From Locusta migratoria (lineage: Eukaryota; Arthropoda; Insecta; Orthoptera; Acrididae): a DNA stretch of 64,000 nt. Position 1 is the stretch's first letter. Each line of letters begins with the position of its first letter. The notes beneath the pieces are model-generated. The model saw only the letters and a list, made by a program, of their open reading frames with translations. It searched no databases and was not told the origin of the DNA. Shown one piece after another: positions 45,411 through 56,790 of the stretch. Made by a program: the position numbers and the translations under genes. The DNA is taken from assembly GCA_026315105.1 (NCBI GenBank), contig CM048744.1:344809668-344873667 (forward strand). Reading direction: 5' to 3'.

Positions 45411-45460
<50 letters not shown>
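45411..45460 (+). repeat. A50 homopolymer
   Basis: Fifty consecutive A, following 'acaacatggatt'. No SINE or LINE body was recognised directly upstream. Confidence 0.95.
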
Positions 45461-45462
<2 letters not shown>

Positions 45463-45647
45463 AGGACATAGATGGCTTTCCCTACTACGATTTAAATTCT
45501 TACCAAGAAAGCTATCAGAAGTTTTTTCTACGCTGGTTGAGGGATCATAAGAGTAAAAAGTGGAGATGGCGAACATGGTGTGACATTACAATAACGTGCA
45601 ACACTAGTTGAAGCGCAAAGCGCGCTAGTTTGACGGCGGAGAGCTAG

Positions 45648-46295
45648 TCCAGTCAGTGAATGCATTGTAGAGTGCATGGAATATGCGATAATTTTTGACT
45701 TCAGGACTTTGTTAGGGATAGTTAGGAGGTGAACATACTAAAAGTCCTCGCCCCTGGGGGGTGAGCTAAAGCGGGGGTGGGGGTAGAAAGGTACATTTTT
45801 TTTGTTTTTCGCTTATATCTCGAAAACGGTCCGCTTTAGGAAGAAAATGTTCCAAATAAAAATGAGAGATAATTGAATTCTCTATAAAAAAATTTTCTAT
45901 ACATATTAGTCGAATTCCCAACAGTTTTCGAGATATACGTTACTGAAAAACGACAATTTCGGAAAAAATCATTTTTACCTCACTAATTTTGTCAAACATT
46001 TACTTCTAGTGACTGACTCGATCGTTTCTCAGAAAATTTGTCGGAAGGAAAATTGTAGATCATTAAATTTCCCTGAATTTGATATGCACATTTATTACCT
46101 TATCTTCAGCCAATCAGAAGTTACATCATATAAGATGAAAAACTTTCCACCCCCACCCCCGCTTTAGCTCACCCCCCAGGGGCGGGGACTTTTAGTATGT
46201 TCACCTCCTAACTATCCCTAACAAAGTCCTGAAGTCAAAAATTATCGCATATTCCATGCACTCTACACCCCTCTTTTGAGCACTCATTGACTGGA
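45648..46295. mobile_element. Foldback element with ~145 bp arms
   Basis: The left arm (45648 to about 45800) and right arm (about 46145-46295) are near-perfect inverted repeats, with the outer ends TCCAGTCAGTGA and TTGACTGGA. Blocks include 'ggtgagctaaagcgggggtg' and its complement. The AT-rich centre (about 340 bp) contains the palindromic phrase 'atatctcgaaaac...gttttcgagatat' and no gene. Confidence 0.88.
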
Positions 46296-47662
46296 GGTCG
46301 AGGTTTGCAACGAGTGAGCGGGCGGTCGGCCGATGCGAAGAGGTGGGGCGGCGCCAGGCTTCGGTTTGGAGTACATCGTTCAAAGTGGAGAAAGCACGCT
46401 AGCGGACGTGACGTCATGTCCAACTGCCATTTTTCACGCCGAAAAACGGCATTGTCTTTAATTTTGGATACTACGCTAACACTATTAAAGTTTGACTAGC
46501 ATGTAGAAGTAAATGAAAGATGAGAACAGCGCGATTCAGATGATGTAGTGACATCTTTTATATTAGTTTTATGTCAAAAGTTATTCAGAAAAATATTTAT
46601 TCACTTGGAAAAATCCAGAGGCGAAACTAATTGAGGTACAGTAACGAGCGAGGAGTCATATGAAAGGTTTCACCGAGACGCAAAGTTTAGTATAACCATA
46701 TTATCTGCAACATTTATATTGCGCACAATAATACACTTTTTAGGAGGAACAACAGCGATTTCTTAATAACAATTAATACAAGACAGATAGATGAACAGCG
46801 AGGCAGTGATAAGTTGCAGGTGTCGTAAACACACATTATGACCTGTTTAGAATATATTATTTTTGTTTATTTTAATATGTTGTCTTTGTGTAAACTAAAT
46901 TATTTCTGTTTATCGACCGTAATTGAGCACAGTAATTCTGAACACAGCAATGGAAAGAGGACTGGAAAATCTACCTGAAAAACACTTCACATAAATCATT
47001 GGTTAAATATTAATTGTGTGACGGCCGAAAGTCTTATTTGTTGGTCATTCCGAAAATATTAATTTGTTTAAACACATGACCTTTTCATTAGAATCTTAGC
47101 GCGCATCTAACGATGCCATCTTATCAACATTTCAATCATTATTTAAAAAGTTTTGTGCATTACAGGTAGAGCCACTGAACCTGGTTAGGGGGACGTATTA
47201 CTGGCATGATTTCGCAGATTGTATACAAATGGGTGCCGGGAGCGGCCCAGTTTCAGTCGACGGCAGTTCAGTCTCGATGCCAGACGTGCGTTGCGAGTGC
47301 AGTGGAATCGAGTGAGACCATTGGAGTTGAACATAGCCGCAGAATCCGCCGCACTAGGCTCTGAAATGTTTTCGAACGTGTGCGGACTTTGATTTTCCAC
47401 AGTAGTCGGAAATGAAAAATTATTCATCGCTTTCTAACTTGGATTTTTTTGACAGATGAACTTGAACAACAATCATTTTAGGAACATTATCCAAATAATT
47501 AAATATTCATACAGCTGTTTTGTTAGCAATATTGGGGACCCGAGCTAATTATATCAGACGGAGTCTAACGAATTAAGTGGTTATCCCCGACATAATCATG
47601 GATTAGACAATAAACAATTTTCGTAAAAACTCAAACCTCATGTTGTAGTCACTTATTTACAC
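46296..47662. other. No gene recognised
   Basis: Several short frames on both strands (for example 46235-46423 and 47185-47427), none with a domain, signal peptide or splice logic. Confidence 0.4.
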
Positions 47663-48240
47663 TACTGACTATTAAAATTGCTACACCAAGAAGAAATGAA
47701 GATGACAATCGGGTATTCATTGGACAAATATATTACAACTGACATGTGATTACATTTTCACGCAGTTTGGTTGCATACATCCTGAGAAATCAGTACCCAG
47801 AACAACCACCTCTGGCCGTAATAACGTCTTTGTTACGCCTGGGCATTGAGTCAAACAGAGCTTGGATGGCGTGTACAAGTACAAATGCCCATGCAGCTTC
47901 AACACGATACCACAGTTCATCAAGAGTATGACTGGCGTGTTGTAACGAGCCAGTTGCTCGGCCACCATTGGCCAGACGTTTTCAATTGGTGAGAGATCTG
48001 GAGAATGTGCTGGCCAGGGCAGAAGTGGAACATTTCCCGTATCCATAAGGGCCCGTACAGGACCTGCAACATACGGTCGTGCATTATCTTGCTGAAATGT
48101 AGGGTTTCGCAGGGATCGAATGAAGGGTAGAGCCACGGGTCGTAACACATCTGAAATGTAGCGGCCACTGTTCAAAGTGCCGTCGATGCGAACAAGAGAA
48201 GACCGAGACGTGTAACCAATGGCACCCCATACCATCAGGC
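47663..48240 (-). pseudogene. Tc1 element copy 1, 3' half
   Basis: The terminal sequence 'attaaaattgctacaccaag' at about 47673 is the Tc1-family end. The minus frame 48235-47750 reads MVWGAIGYTSRSSLVRIDG, FQQDNARPYVAGPVR (second catalytic Asp) and SPDLSPIENVWPMVAEQLAR (Glu in IEN). The N-terminal part and other TIR are missing. Importantly, it retains an uninterrupted 'ttgagtcaaacagagcttgg' at 47846. Confidence 0.85.
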
Positions 48241-49284
48241 ATTATAGGCATTTTTTGTTCTTAGTAGAAAATGTAAAACTTCATTAAATGTCGTAGATTT
48301 TAAGAGAATCCTAAATAAACTGTCCTGCAAAGTAACGTTTCATAATTTCTAATGGGTCTTGCGAAATCAACACTACTGGTCATTAAATCGGCTATACCAA
48401 GAAGAAATGCAGACGATAAACGGGTATTCTTTGGACAAATATATTGTACTAGAACTGACATGTGATTTCATTTTCACGCAATTTGAGTACATAGAACCTG
48501 AGAAATCAGTACCCAGAACAACCACCTCTGGCCGAAATAACCGCCTTGATACGCCTGGGCATTGAGTCAAGAGTTTGTGACACTTGCGCGGAGTGACACT
48601 TGCGCGGAAAGGGAATTTGTAGACACTTGCGCGGAGACCCGGACGCTGCAGGTAGTGAACACGGTGTTCCAGAAGTAGGGATACACCACCCCTACTCCTC
48701 GCCCTCCAGCCGCTACCTGTGCCGTATTTAGGGAAAGGCCCACCGAGCGAGGTGGAGCTGTAGTAACGGCCCGGAGATATCACAGCCTCATTCAACAGGG
48801 AGATAACATGTCATACAAATATCACTCGATTTACAATACAGCACCATGTGAAGAGGAATGTGATGAAATCGGAATTGTTGCTAACTACAATTTCGGATTT
48901 ACTGCATTTTGAGTCAGAATTCGCATCTATATTCGCATTTATCGCAAATGCGAATTTTTCCTGCCCCTAGTAATACCTCTAAAAATAAATAGCTGATCAA
49001 GGCACTAAAAGCAAGGGCATATCTTTGGGTGTATTACTACAAATAACTAAAACACAATTTGATCGTGGAATTATATACAATCTCATTATAAAGGTTTTTT
49101 GTAGGTGGTTTTGAGCAGCTTTTAAATATGTTAGGAATAGCATTATGAAATATAGACAGCTACACCTTATGTTTATTATGAGATATCGATTTCGGCTAAT
49201 TTCATGTCATCTTCAAGTCTCAAACAACAGGTGTTACTTATGCATTTTTCCAGTGGCACTCATAACCTTCAAGTGTTTACACAC

Positions 49285-49492
49285 GCCGGCCGCGGTGGCC
49301 GAGGAGACTAAGGCGCTCCAGTCACGGTCTGCACGGCCACTACGGTCGGGAGTTCGAATACCCCCTCGGGCCTGGATATTTGTGCCGTCCTAGTTCGTAA
49401 GTAGTTCATAAGTAGTTTGTAAGTTTAGGGACTGATGACCCCGTAGTTAAGTCCCATAGACTATACAAACATTTGAACATTTTGTTTACACA
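49285..49492 (+). mobile_element. SINE family A, full length
   Basis: Plus-strand copy inside the 2.96 kb element. Exact 11-bp TSD TGTTTACACAC (49274-49284 and 49493-49503). Confidence 0.93.
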
Positions 49493-49560
49493 CGAGGTCT
49501 AACGTTGTTAATCGCGTTAGCGATGAAACCAGAACCCAGAATCTTTGCGTCTAAATGATA

Positions 49561-49612
49561 CATATATTGGTGTGATGTCTTATTTCGAAAAAACAGACAT
49601 CACACCAACACA
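49561..49612. repeat. Hairpin repeat
   Basis: TATTGGTGTGATGTCT pairs with AGACATCACACCAACA across a 14-nt loop rich in A/T. Similar hairpins occur at 42599-42645 and about 43005-43042. Confidence 0.75.
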
Positions 49613-50139
49613 TATATAGCTCTCGGTAAAGTGGTACGGTACGATGTCGTTACGTAGCACAGCACAGCCGACTGGAAACGCAGGAGAAGTGCAAACAACG
49701 TTCTCTCCTCAGAGGTATGATTAGGTTCGACGTAGACTTCTACAACATACAGTCTACACGGCGAAGATTACACCAAAATATTTAACGTTTCGTCTACTTT
49801 GGCGATAGCAACCAAATTTTAAAATCGTGTCTACTATGTAATGATGTACCAACACAAAACGCTTCAAGTCCAAAACTTCACTGATTTTCGAGTTCTGAAT
49901 TTTTATTATGTTTTTAATGTTATTACAGAAAAAAACATATTTGGGACTCTCACTACAATTTTCATATGGCAGAATTTGTAGGTATATTCACAAGACATAA
50001 GACAACGGTTGTGTGCATTCATCTCATGAGAAATATCAATCATTTGTTTTCAGTGTTTACTTCAAATTTCTCTTTTAAGTTTCTTTAATTATTAGTACTT
50101 AAATGTGGTTATGAAATAAATAAATTACGTGTATACGTG

Positions 50140-50290
50140 TAGTCTTATGCGGCCAAACTACTTAGATCATTGGTCGCTAGACTCACACACTACTTAATCT
50201 TACTTAAAATAACTTGGGCAAAGTACAAACAAACATACCTATGTCCGAGGAAGAACTCGAACCTCCGCCCGGACCGGTCGCGCAATTTGT
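50140..50290 (-). mobile_element. SINE of a further tRNA-derived family, diverged
   Basis: Minus-strand copy: 'cggccaaactacttagatca' tail side, 'atgtccgaggaagaactcga' B-box side and head 'ccgcccggaccgg'. Older than the A and B copies by divergence. Confidence 0.65.
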
Positions 50291-51540
50291 GACACAAATT
50301 ACATGTTTGATAATATTAATGCATAGACGTATGAAATCCCGTCAAGACTACTTCCTGCAAAAATTTCGACAAAAAAAAGTTGGCACTGAGTTTAGAAAAA
50401 CAAAATTCTGGTTTAGTGGATTTTAACATTTTATCAAAAATTAAATGTTACTACAAGAGATACAGCCATTCAAATTTACGGGCACCATAACGTTTTCCCT
50501 TCCTGAGTAAATGAGCTGCTTCTTATAGTTTCAACACCTTTTTCTTGAATGTTCTGAATATAAATCTTCACACAGACTTCTTGAGGAGGAGCGTGATACG
50601 GATATCTGATTGTAAACCACTGCCTATTACCTTAGACCTTTTTGACTGTACTGAACAGTATTTCCGCGTATTCCGTAATTTATATTTATACAGTTAACAG
50701 GCAATGTAATTTATAACCAACTATTGGCTGTCAATTTCGCTTCATTTTTCCTGGAAGTCTTGCAACTTGTTTCTCCCTGTTGGTTTATGCCAAGTTCGGA
50801 GTAAAATTGGTTCTATATGACGGTGATAGAAAATAGAATTTATCTTTAGCATTTTTCGGTGTGTGATATTCCCTTACACATTCCGTATTTCATTCATTTC
50901 TTAGATGTATTTCTAATTCGAATACTGCCAAGTCGTTTTGGGGTCTACGAATAAACGCTTCAAGTATGTAAAATACTCATTGACTTATTATTAACGTTTT
51001 TTAATTGAAGGTTTAAGGTTGCGTTTCCCATTAAAAAGCATAGTAGCTATTTTTAAAGAGATGGAAGTTGCGTGATAGTGGGGTTAACTACATAGCGGTC
51101 AATTACATCAACGTATCTGTGCAGGATGCCTAATATATTTATTGCTTTTGCAGGTATCTTGATATGCTTAGTGTTCTGAATAACATGCTTTTAGGAGGTA
51201 TGACTGTGGAAAGTCATAGTCTTGTAGTAGCAGAGACTAACTCTCAAAAACATTATCACTATTAAAATACCTTTTTGTTTACAGGAGGAACACTCAACGG
51301 ATTAATATGTAGTTAGAACAAGTCACTATATTGCTCTTCAGCTTGCAAAGGGTTGTGCAATTTCACTGATTTTCGTGTTATGTTCACAGTGTGGAAACTT
51401 GACAACAGCAGTGCTAGACTTCTTGGTGGGCCTGTACCCAGGAAAAGCGATTAGCCGCCCCAAGGGCCCCGGGTTCCGCGCAAGTGTCACTCCGCGCAAG
51501 TGTCACTCCGCGCAAGTGTTCCAACCCCTTGAGTCAAACA

Positions 51541-52705
51541 GAGCTTGGATGGCGTGTACAGGTACAGATTCCCATGTAGCTTCAACATGATACCACAGTT
51601 CATCAAGAGTAGGGACTGGCGTATTGTGACGAGCTAGTTGCTCGGCCACCATTGACCAGACGTTTTCAGTTGGTCAGAGATCTGGAGAATGTGCTGGCAG
51701 CAGTCGAACATTTTCCGTATCCAGAAGGCCCGTACAGGCTGTAACATGCGAACGTCCATTGTCCTGCTGAAATGTAGGGTTTCGCAGGAATCGAATGAAG
51801 GGTAGAGCCACGGGTCGTAACACATCTGAAATGTACCGGCCACTGTTCAGACTGCCGTCGATGCGAAGAAGACGTGTCCAAGATGTGTAACCCCATGCCA
51901 TCACGCTGGGTGATTTGCCAATATGGCGATAACGAATACACGCTTCCAATGTGAATTCACCGCGATGTCGCCAAACACGGATGCGACCATCATGATAATG
52001 CAAATAGAACCTGGATTCATCCGAAAAAATGACGTATTGCCATTCGTGCACACAGGTTCGTTGTTGCGTACACCATCTCAGGCGCTCCTGTCTGTAGTGC
52101 AGCGTCAAGGGTAACCGCAGCCATGGTCTCCGAGCTGATAGCCCATGCTGCTGCTAACCTCGTCGAACTGTTCGTGCAGATGGTCGTTGTCTTGCAAACG
52201 TCCCCATCTGTTGACTCAGGGATCGAGACGAAATGTTCAACTGTTTGTACAACTTATGGGACTTAACTACGGGGTCATCAGTCCCTAAGCTTACAAACTA
52301 CTTATGAACTAGCTAAGACTAAAGACGGCACAAATATCCATGCCCGAGGTGGGATTCGAACCCCCGACCGTAGTGGCCATGCTGAGCGTGACTGGAGCGC
52401 CTCAGTCACCTCGGCCACCGCGGCCGGCGGGATCGAGACGTGGCTGCACGATCCGTTACAGCCATGCGGATAAGATGCCTGTCATCTCGACTGCTAGTGA
52501 GACGAGGCCGTTGGGATCCAGCACGGCGTTCCGTATTGCCCTCCTGAACCCACCGATTGCATGTTCTGCTAACAGTCATTGGATCGCGACAAACGCGAGC
52601 AGCAATGTCGCGATACGATAAACCGCAATCGCGATAAGTTACAATACGACCTTGTTCAAGGACGGAAACCTGATGGTACGCATTTCTCCTCCTTACACGA
52701 GGCAT
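51541..52705 (-). pseudogene. Tc1 transposase of copy 2
   Basis: The minus-strand start at 52705 gives MPRVRRRNAYHQVSVLEQGR and a helix-turn-helix (LSYRDIAARVCRDPMTVSRT). After the SINE, the core includes VIFSDESRFYLHYHDGRI (first Asp), FQQDNGRSHVTA (second Asp) and HSPDL. The DD34E Glu region continues in a shifted frame. The C-terminus is separated by the 2.96 kb insertion. Multiple frameshifts; inactive. Confidence 0.87.
52231..52428 (-). mobile_element. SINE family A in the Tc1 transposase
   Basis: Full minus-strand copy with an exact 12-bp TSD, GGGATCGAGACG (52219-52230 and 52429-52440). Confidence 0.94.
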
Positions 52706-52938
52706 CGCAACAACGTTTCACCAGGCAACGCAGGTCAACTGCTGCTTGTGTATGAAAAATCGGTTGGAAACTTTCGTCGTGTCAGCACGTTGTAGGTGTT
52801 ACCAACGGCGCCAATCTTGTGTGAATGCTCTGAAAAGCTAATCATTTGCATATCACAGTATCTTCTTCCTGTCAGTTAAATTTCGCGTCTGTAGCACGTC
52901 ATCTTTGTGGTGTAGCAATTTTAATGGCCAGGAGTGTA

Positions 52939-53646
52939 GTAGATGTCGCCGTAGTTAATCATTCCCTTACTTTGAAATCTAAAGTTCAGTTTTACAAATA
53001 AATGTATGGACAGCAACGATTCAAAAGTAGTAGGAATAAGTTATCACCCAAGATGAAGTTAGTTTAACGGTCCGTACCGTTACAATGTGCTATGCGAATA
53101 TAACGTTTCTAAAAGCGAGATGTTCAATTCACAGTTCGGAAAATGTTCACGTAACCCTCGTTGTGGCCAGTACCAGTAAACGTATTTGGACGGTGACTCA
53201 GCCTTACATCGTATTTTATTCTCAGCTTGGCTGGAGGTTAATTAGCTCACCAGGCTAAAGGCTGTGCCAGCTTCCACTGACTCAAGCCGTTGTCCCCTTC
53301 CCTGAGTCTCCTGTACGCAATCGTCCATGACGCGACGACCGCTGGCTGCTTATCGACTGTATGACTTCCCGCCGTCGGCGGCGCTCTTTGGAGATAGCCA
53401 GTGTTTACATTGGGTACGTGCTCCAGTGCCGCAGGTAGGGCTCTAGTGGTTTCTGATGACGTCACTGGCTGTGCCAGGCTACCACGAAAAGCAGCTGAGG
53501 GCACATCGTCGTTATTCCTTATAAGGACTTCAATCATACCTTTCATTTCCTCTCGAACTTCGTCATAACAACACATTTCCCCCTAATGTTTCCGTACTGA
53601 CGCATTTCAGTCAATGTGATGTATACTATCCTTCCTTGTATCTTCC
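52939..53646. other. No confirmed gene
   Basis: The minus frame at 53247-53576 (109 codons) starts MCCYDEVREEMKGMIEVLIR but shows no known domain and no supporting splice or promoter context. It might be a retroelement scrap. Confidence 0.3.
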
Positions 53647-53837
53647 TGCCACGGCGGAATGGCCGATCGCATTGAGGCGCTGTGCTCCGATGCGCGAGGT
53701 CGTTCCCCGACGGTGGTTCGAATCCTCCCTCAGGCGTGGATGTCTGTGTTGTTTTTAGTATAAGGTAGTTTGTAAGTTTTCGGACTGATGACCCCGCAAT
53801 AAGTCCCTTAAGCTTAACAAACATTTGAACATTTGTA
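53647..53837 (+). mobile_element. SINE family A variant (divergent head)
   Basis: Plus-strand copy with the same head type as 25956-26157 (GGCGGAATGGCCGATCGC) and B-box GGTTCGAATCC. TSD not clear. Confidence 0.87.
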
Positions 53838-53887
53838 ACTTACTACTCAGCACTAGATGTGAAAAATACCGTGTCTTGACGAAATTT

Positions 53888-54840
53888 TCATCTACATCTA
53901 CATACATACTCCGCAATTCACCGTAAGGTGCATGGCAGAGGGTAGACTGTACCACTACTAGGCATTTCCTTTCATATTCCACTACCAAATAGAAAGAGGA
54001 ATAAAAGAATGCCTATATGCCTCCGTACGAGCCCTAATTTCTCTTATCTTGTCTTTGTGAACTTTACGCGAAATGTAAGTAGGCGGCAGCAAGATCGTAC
54101 TACACTCAGCTCCAAATTCCGGCCCTCTAAATTTCCGCAACAGAATTTCACGAAAAGAACGTCGTCTTTCCTCCAACGATCCCCAATTGAGTTGCCGGAG
54201 CATTTCCGTGACACTCGCGCATTGGTCGAAGCTACCGGTAACAAATCTAGCTGCTCGCCTCTGAACCGCCTCTAGGTCTTCCTTTAAACTGATCTGCTGT
54301 GGGTCCCAAACACTTGAGCAATACTCAAGACGAGGTCATACAAGCGTTTTATACGCGGTCTCCTTTACAGGTGAAGTACATCTTCCCAAAATTCTCCCAA
54401 TAAACCGAAGTCGGCTGTCCGCCTTACTCACAACTGTCCTTACATGTTCGTTCCATTTCATATCGCTCTGCAGTGTTACGCCTAAATATTTGAACGACGC
54501 GACAGCATCAAGAAGCTCACTACTGATGCTGTATTCGAACATTATAGGATTGTTTTTTCTACTCATGCGCATCACCTTACATTTTTCTACATTGAGAGCT
54601 AGCTGCCATTCTTCGCACCAACTAGAAATTTTGTCTAAGTCATCCTGGATGCTATTACAGTCAGTTAAAGACGACACTCTCCCATACACCACAGCATCAT
54701 CAGCAAACAGCCGCAAATTACAACTTACTCTGTCCATCAGATCATTTATATAGATAGAAAATAAAAGCAGTCCTATGACACTCCCCTGGGGCACGCCTGA
54801 CGATACACTCGTCTCTGATGAACACTCTGCAGTGTACGCT
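53888..54840 (-). pseudogene. CR1/jockey-like LINE copy, 5'-truncated
   Basis: The minus frame 54794-54336 reads MPQGSVIGLLLFSIYINDLM, LRLFADDAVVYGRVS, LALNVEKCKVMRMSRKNNP and SFKYLGVTLQSDMKWNEHV. It continues in other frames to RVSRKCSGNS. The tail at 53888 is (GATGTA)-type. Very close to 38365-39620 and 57850-60105. It is truncated at the SETS/EC block near 54826. Confidence 0.88.
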
Positions 54841-54872
54841 GATATGAAACTTCCTGGCAGATTAAAATTGTG
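54826..54872 (-). repeat. Fragment of the palindromic tRNA-headed element
   Basis: 'ctgatatgaaacttcctggc' and 'agattaaaattgtg' match the terminal part of the 7183-7845 element, fused directly to the 5' end of the truncated LINE. Confidence 0.6.
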
Positions 54873-55049
54873 TCCTTTCTTTAATATTGCCAGTCGTTGT
54901 GTCTAACGCATATTTAACGGCTAAGCCTACTACATCGGGCTGCCCTGAATAAATCGTCAGTGATTTTCCATAATCGGAGGTATGGCACCGTTTCATTTGA
55001 AATACCAATATTAACAGCCCCCCCCCTCAGCTTTTTTTACCGAAAATGT

Positions 55050-56790
55050 CTCTCTAACCATAAGAGATATTGAAAAATGACTTTCACGGTAGTGAACGTA
55101 CGACAGGGGCTTATGAAAGTAAGATTATGAGTCAGTCTGGAAGGTAAACAAATATTACCTTCAACAGAAACTTACGTTATTTTATTCGACATTATTGTTC
55201 AGCAGTGTAATAAATTGATGTTTTATTATTTACGTCATAGTCCCAAGGAACAGAAAAATCTTTTATTCAAATAACGTAACTAGTTTCGATTACCTTTGTC
55301 ATCATTATCAAACGCAAGAATATCACAAATTGCAAAAAACTAAGTATAAACTGAGATTATCATGTGAATAAATTATGCAAAATGTAGATTGTTCAGAAAC
55401 TGGAGCCAGGCCATCTAGAGGAGTGAAAGTGGTCCCCAAGTGTCTGCTATATTCACAGTATACGGTATCAAACCATTTGCAGCCATATTTTACTCCATAC
55501 CATACAGCAGCAGAGCAAGCTGGACTGGTGAAATAGATGGTAATGTATTGCGGTGCTGCCTCAATCGTATAATATAGCAGGCACAGACAAGACTTTATGT
55601 GAAATAAAATAAAATAAAATAATAAAAAAAAGAAAAAAAGGTAGCATATAGCAGGTACGGCAGTGAGAACTATAATATTTTCATTAAATAAAGGTATCTT
55701 GCCAGAAACCTATAAAATACAGGATCAATCCAAATGAATCACAGTACAAGTATGTACTGAATTCTAAACACAAGTTATCAGGTAGTACATGTGTACCCTT
55801 TGGGAGCCGTCAATGAACTAAACAGTACGGCATGGCTACAGTTGTCTGTTTGTGAAGCTAACCACTAGAGGTAATGGCTGGCTAAACGACGTGACAAATT
55901 ATAACAACCAGAGGGCGACATTAGTCAAAATTTTGTAAACACAAATTAAGACCTAGTGTCTGTTACAATTTCTAACATATTGGTGATATCTAAAAGGCAG
56001 ACAAACAAAATACATATGTAGTTTACACTCATTAAAAATAACCTAAATTATAAGGTCTTTTCTAGCGTAATCAATCCATTATATAAAAGTTAGAATAACT
56101 ATTACTGTTGAAATCAAGGCACTGCAAATGATGATTTACCATCCAACTAGAAAAAACATTACTTTTGATTATTTGTCAATTACGATCTAATAAAACGCTA
56201 AATGATTGGTAGCTCAAGGTATATGATGATCGCTAGCCAATTACAATGTATCCTTAGTTGACCAATTATTAACTCTCTTGTTATTAATTAACAATAAATT
56301 GATGAAACAATAGGTGTACGCAAAGGATAGGATATATCAAAATGTTATTACAGACCCAACAGAAAAAGTACATAAAAGTAGTGTAAGACTCAAGGCTTAT
56401 AACGTCAATCTAGGTAAAAAGAGATGGCTTGGTTGCAGTTTCTGAACAAAGTACATTTTTTTTCATAATTTATTCATATGATAATTTCAATTATACTTAG
56501 TTTCTTGCAAATTGTGATATTCTTACGTTTGATAATGATGACAAAGGTAATCGAAAGCAGTTAGGTTATTTGAATAAAAGGTTTTTCTATTCCTATATAT
56601 GTGGTATATAATAGAAACTTTTTTTAATGGATACATATTACGCGATAATAGCATGAAAAATCACAAAAAGAATGGCTATGGTTGCATCGCAGAAAGTGAG
56701 TTACATATGGTGCAAATACGAAACGAAGTTGACGTTTGAAATAGATGAAGTACGCAGCAGGCGCGCTTCCTGAGACTTAACCATGAATCT
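55050..56790 (+). repeat. Relic of a long-TIR transposon arm, split by another element
   Basis: 55060-55190 (gaacgtacgacaggggctta, ttcaacagaaactt) and 56606-56790 (ttttttaatggatacat, 'cgaagttgacgtttgaaata') correspond, in order, to the outer and inner parts of the left TIR at 2348-2690. About 1.4 kb of foreign sequence separates them. No transposase follows. Confidence 0.6.
55247..56593. mobile_element. Element with ~170 bp inverted arms inserted in the relic
   Basis: The left arm (55247-55416) and right arm (56422-56593) are reverse complements with about 10% divergence, sharing 'attacctttgtcatcattat' and 'ttcagaaactg'. The ~1.0 kb interior has no coding signal. AGAAACTT on both outer sides may be its TSD. 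Confidence 0.65.

Larger units (their letters stand above)
48571..51528. mobile_element. 2,958-bp element with three subterminal 12-bp repeats at each end
   Basis: Inserted in Tc1 copy 2 with a 9-bp TSD, TTGAGTCAA (48562-48570 and 51529-51537). ACACTTGCGCGG occurs at 48580, 48596 and 48623. Its complement occurs at 51476, 51492 and 51508, with AGTG spacers, giving a 16-bp period. The outermost 9 bp are imperfect inverted repeats. Just inside, 'ggcccacc' blocks also pair. No transposase, RT or other coding region was recognised in the 2.8 kb interior, which holds two SINEs and a hairpin. The 9-bp TSD would suit Mutator-like transposition, but superfamily is undetermined. Confidence 0.8.
48366..52938 (-). 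mobile_element. Tc1 element copy 2, both TIRs, split by two insertions
   Basis: Left end 'ctggtcattaaatcggctat' (about 48368) and right end 'tagcaattttaatggccagg' (52915-52934) are Tc1-type inverted ends. Removing the 48571-51528 element with its TSD and the SINE 52231-52428 with its TSD leaves about 1.4 kb, a standard Tc1 length. Confidence 0.85.

Noticed and set aside
53247..53576. 109-codon frame as a gene
   Set aside because: No domain, signal peptide, splice or promoter evidence.
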